Origin: Chloracidobacterium sp. UBA6041
GTDB taxonomy: Bacteria; Acidobacteriota; Blastocatellia; Pyrinomonadales; Pyrinomonadaceae
DNA: 8,199 bases
Direction: 5' to 3'
NCBI GenBank assembly: GCA_002427845.1
Contig: DIYZ01000215.1
Location: forward strand, 1-8,199
Below are positions 5,611-8,199 of the stretch, piece by piece. The notes under the pieces are model-generated. The model saw only the letters and a list, made by a program, of their open reading frames with translations, had not been told where the DNA came from and ran no database searches. Position 1 is the first letter of the stretch. Every line of letters begins with the position of its first letter. The translations under genes were made by a program, and so were the position numbers.

Positions 5611-6046
5611 AAGGGAGTTGAGAAAGCCGAGTTCTATAAACATTTCGCTCCTAGCGGAGCGAAGAGGAAGCCTTGCCGCACATCAGGGCCGTCGATTAGA
5701 GCCACATAGCGCGGGCCACGCTTTAGCCTAGCAGCAACAGAGTCGAAGGGAATGAGGGCAGTAGTATCAAGCGTGGCAGAACCGAAGCAAGACTTGTTGC
5801 ACGCTTGTGTGCAGGAACATCAAACGGGAGGGCTCGCAACGAGAGGTCGTATTTCGCTCCTAACGGAGCTGGGAAGTTTAGAAAAACAAGTTCTGTAAAC
5901 ATTTCGCTCCTGGCGGAGCAAAGAGGGAGGCCCTTGCTGCAGATCGGCGGCAGAGCGGCAAAATTCCTAAGAAACATTTCGCTCCTGACGGAGCTGAGCA
6001 GTTTAGAAAAAACGAGCTCTATAAACATTCCGGTCCTAACGGACCG
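5590..6046 (+). repeat. REP-like array on the 5' side of the transposase (three two-hairpin units)
   Basis: Most of the gene-free stretch 5577-6111. Three units in the same orientation each hold two palindromes about 51 bp apart: 5595-5610 with 5646-5661, 5855-5870 with 5906-5919, and 5981-5994 with 6031-6046. Between the two lies a shared linker of the form AGTTTAGAAAAACnAGTTCT followed by RTAAACATTYC. Loops are TGAC, TAGC, TAAC, TGGC, TGAC and TAAC. Downstream of the second hairpin, units one and two also share GAAGAGGAAGCCTTGCCGCA-like sequence. The last hairpin is CGGTCC-TAAC-GGACCG, a compensatory C-G to G-C change. Open frames here (5723-6079 minus, 5805-6140 plus) are built from the repeats and are not genes. 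The 5692-5850 part holds no recognisable feature. Confidence 0.9.
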
Positions 6047-6054
6047 AAAAGCGA

Positions 6055-6087
6055 AAGCCGCAGTGGCCATTTGTGCCACTGCGGCTT
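6055..6087 (-). terminator. Rho-independent terminator of the S9 peptidase gene
   Basis: A perfect 13-bp stem, AAGCCGCAGTGGC (6055-6067) with GCCACTGCGGCTT (6075-6087), and a 7-base loop. It starts 24 bases after the peptidase stop codon. On the minus strand the stem is followed by a moderately T-rich run (TCGCTTTTCGG). It separates the peptidase gene from the repeat zone. Confidence 0.85.
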
Positions 6088-6092
6088 GCGAG

Positions 6093-6108
6093 GGTTACCT
6101 ATGTAACC
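6093..6108. repeat. Small hairpin just after the peptidase stop codon
   Basis: GGTTAC-CTAT-GTAACC, a 6-bp stem with a 4-base loop, three bases beyond the stop codon and just ahead of the terminator. It could protect the mRNA 3' end or be incidental. Confidence 0.4.
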
Positions 6109-6111
6109 AAC

Positions 6112-8199
6112 TTACTGCGTCAACTCCGACGTCAGTATAGCGCCGTTGAGTTGCGTTAGCACGGCACTGATCTTAACCACTTTCCGCGAGTCTTTTGCAA
6201 TCCATACAGTTGTCTTGTCTGCTTCATTGTCAGCGGAAGTGATTTCGACCTTGTACGCCTCAAACGTGCCGGCCGGAACCGTCACACTCTCAATGCCTAC
6301 AACCTTCAGGTTCTTTAGCTCCAACTTCTGCTTTTGCAGGTCCATGTTGCGAAAGCTCGTAACGTAGCCTTCGGCGAGTGGCAAAGCCGCAATAACATCA
6401 AAGTTGCCGGCTCCATCACCAAAAATAGAGCCACCCAGATCTAAGGCGATAGGTTTCGCCTGTCCGTTCATGCTCACCGACCCGCTGGCCTTGTTGTCTT
6501 TAAAGTCGATATCAAACACCACTGGGCCTTGTTTGAACACGCGATGCTTGAGAACGAGCGTGCCTTTCTCGATGGTGGACGTGTCAGTGATTTCACCTTG
6601 CGGGGTGACGATCGTTTCTGTCACGACCCACGCCCCATTTTCTTCTTTCGTTTCGGTCTTAACGCTCAGCGGGATCGTTTGTCCACCGATCGCGATTGCA
6701 GCGGTGTAGTTGGCAGTGCCCGCTTGCAGATCGGCAATCGGCTTAGGAGCACTGGCGGCAACCGGCTCTGCTTTCTTCGGCAGCGTGACAGTCTTCACGT
6801 CAACCGTGATTTCCTTTAGCCGCTGCGCCACTTCCGGCGTCATACTTTCCTGATAACGGCCGCCAAGATGCTTGGCAAGAAATTTCTCGGTAGTGGCAAA
6901 CATGGCCATGTTGTTGATGGGCCGCGCGAAGCCGTGGCCTTCATCCGGCGCCACCAGATACTCAACCGGATAGTTGCGATCGCGCAGGGCGATAACAATT
7001 TGATCGGCCTCGCGCTTGTTCACGCGCGGATCGTTGGCGCCCTGTACTACAAGAAGCGGGGTCTTAATTTTGCCGGCATGATTGAGCGGCGACTGGCGTT
7101 CCAATTGCGCCTTGCCTTCAGGCGTCGCTGGATTGCCCATGCGCGCGTAAAAAAGCTTGCGGATGGATTCCCAGTAAGGCGGTATAGTTTCCAGCAGCGT
7201 GACCAGATTTGATGGCCCGACAATGTCTACCGCGGCCGCATAAAGGTCCGGCGTAAACGTCACGCCGGCCAGGGTTGCGTAGCCGCCATAGGAGCCACCC
7301 ATAATGCCAACGCGTTTAGGATCGGCGATTCCCTGGGTGATCAAATATTTCGCACCCCAGGTAACATCGTCCTGCATCTTGTCGCCCCATTGCATGTTGC
7401 CGGCATCGAGAAACTTTTTGCCGTAGCCCGTGGACGCGCGAAAATTCGGCAACAACACTGCGTAGCCGCGGTTGGCAAGAAACTGTGCAAGGCCGTTGTA
7501 GCCCCACGAATCACGGCCCCATGGTCCGCCGTGTGGTAACACAATCACCGGAAGATTTTTGGCAGGCACTCCCTTAGGCAATGTTAGATACGCGGGAATT
7601 TCGAGTCCGTCAGACGACTTGTAGCGGACCGCCGTCATCGGCGCGAGATAGTCGCGATTAAGCTTCTCGCGGATCCGATACTGAAGGGTCAACTTTTTCG
7701 TGTCACGGTCAAACAGATAACGCTCGTTCGGTTCGGTGTCGCTGCTGGCAACAATCAGAAAGAGGCGCTCATCTTTCGTGCTCGAAGCAAAGCCAATTTC
7801 TTTGCCCGGCAATTTCTTCTGTAAAAACTTGTAATCGGCTTCGAAGGATTTGTCCTTCCAGTAGATTCGCTGGCGCTCGTCGTTATAGGAGGTGCCTATG
7901 AGATCATCGCTTACTTCCGAGAAGTTAGCGTTGCCAAAGTCAACGCGGTTCAGTGGATCCGATTCGACCAACTCTTCTTTGCCGGTAGCCGGATCGAAAA
8001 GCTCTAGTCGCGTCAGATCGACGTTCGCGCCCTTGTTGGTTTCAAAATAAACTCGCTGCCCATCTTTGTGGTAACGCACGGGTCCGCAACTCTCAAAGAC
8101 ATTGCAGGAATAAACTTTGGTGAAGCCGTTATCATCCACGCGCAAAACGTCAGTGTCGCCATTATCTGCGGAGCGAGTCGCCATTCGCAGTTGATCTTT
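6112..8199 (-). CDS. S9 family (prolyl oligopeptidase/DPP-AAP type) serine peptidase with C-terminal extension (5' end outside window)
   Basis: The frame is open from the window edge to TAA 6112 (695 residues visible). Positions below count from the internal Met codon at 8184, which is not the true start. Residues 1-180 are the last part of a beta-propeller (for example RYHKDGQRVYFETN). From about 185 (RYKSSDGLEIPAYLTLPKG) comes the alpha/beta-hydrolase domain with HGGPWGRDSWGYN near the oxyanion site. The triad is S298 in GIMGGSYGGYATLAG, D385 in QGANDPRVNK and H417 in DEGHGFARP. The domain ends near 445. A Pro/Ala-rich linker (about 467-485) leads to roughly 200 more residues of beta-rich sequence ending in VTVPAGTFEAYKVEITS and VWIAKDSRKVVKI, like DUF3108-type domains. 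Such peptidases are usually exported and cut short peptides; the signal sequence would lie outside the window. A terminator follows the stop. Confidence 0.95.
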   Translation of the reverse strand, partial: KDQLRMATRSADNGDTDVLRVDDNGFTKVYSCNVFESCGPVRYHKDGQRVYFETNKGANVDLTRLELFDPATGKEELVESDPLNRVDFGNANFSEVSDDLIGTSYNDERQRIYWKDKSFEADYKFLQKKLPGKEIGFASSTKDERLFLIVASSDTEPNERYLFDRDTKKLTLQYRIREKLNRDYLAPMTAVRYKSSDGLEIPAYLTLPKGVPAKNLPVIVLPHGGPWGRDSWGYNGLAQFLANRGYAVLLPNFRASTGYGKKFLDAGNMQWGDKMQDDVTWGAKYLITQGIADPKRVGIMGGSYGGYATLAGVTFTPDLYAAAVDIVGPSNLVTLLETIPPYWESIRKLFYARMGNPATPEGKAQLERQSPLNHAGKIKTPLLVVQGANDPRVNKREADQIVIALRDRNYPVEYLVAPDEGHGFARPINNMAMFATTEKFLAKHLGGRYQESMTPEVAQRLKEITVDVKTVTLPKKAEPVAASAPKPIADLQAGTANYTAAIAIGGQTIPLSVKTETKEENGAWVVTETIVTPQGEITDTSTIEKGTLVLKHRVFKQGPVVFDIDFKDNKASGSVSMNGQAKPIALDLGGSIFGDGAGNFDVIAALPLAEGYVTSFRNMDLQKQKLELKNLKVVGIESVTVPAGTFEAYKVEITSADNEADKTTVWIAKDSRKVVKISAVLTQLNGAILTSELTQ

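Noticed and set aside
5799..5812. Small inverted repeat GCAC-GCTTGT-GTGC
   Set aside because: A 4-bp stem is expected by chance and is not related to the repeat family nearby.
5723..6079. Open frames through the repeat zone (also 5805-6140 plus)
   Set aside because: The translations are periodic copies of the palindrome units (SVRSEMF, SARSEMF and the like) and have no protein-like features.

Overview
All genes in this window lie on the minus strand, so transcription runs from high to low coordinates. Base composition is near balanced. The gene set (S9 peptidase, SIMPL protein, DUF4145-type protein, RAYT-like transposase with GC-rich hairpin repeats, hydantoinase and NCS1 permease) would suit a soil or freshwater heterotroph such as an Acidobacteriota (Blastocatellia-like) bacterium. 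That placement is an impression from family resemblance, not a demonstrated assignment.

Layout in transcription order. The right part (6112..8199) holds most of an exported-type S9 prolyl-oligopeptidase-family serine peptidase with an unusual C-terminal extension. It ends in a strong hairpin terminator (6055..6087). From about 4857 to 6046 there is a repeat zone with eleven short GC-rich palindromes, five on one side and six on the other side of a single-domain HUH/Y1 transposase (5115..5576). This is a REP/RAYT or miniature IS200-like arrangement. Next comes a DUF4145-like protein split into a zinc-ribbon half (4467..4826) and a helical half (4099..4470) that overlap by GTGA.

The catabolic block then starts: a complete D-hydantoinase/dihydropyrimidinase (2669..4051) and, at the far end, an NCS1 nucleobase/hydantoin:cation symporter (1..1422, cut by the window edge). 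Import followed by ring opening is the obvious shared function, on a cyclic ureide such as hydantoin, dihydropyrimidine or possibly allantoin. Between the two lie a small degraded two-gene remnant (about 2178..2643) and a SIMPL/DUF541 exported protein broken by a one-base frameshift (1444..2161).

The most notable features are the repeat/transposase system, whose hairpins show compensatory base changes and sit 18 to 19 bp from each end of the transposase gene, and the cluster of three reading-frame disruptions within about 3 kb. These could be genuine decay or uncorrected assembly errors. No tRNA, rRNA or CRISPR array was seen.
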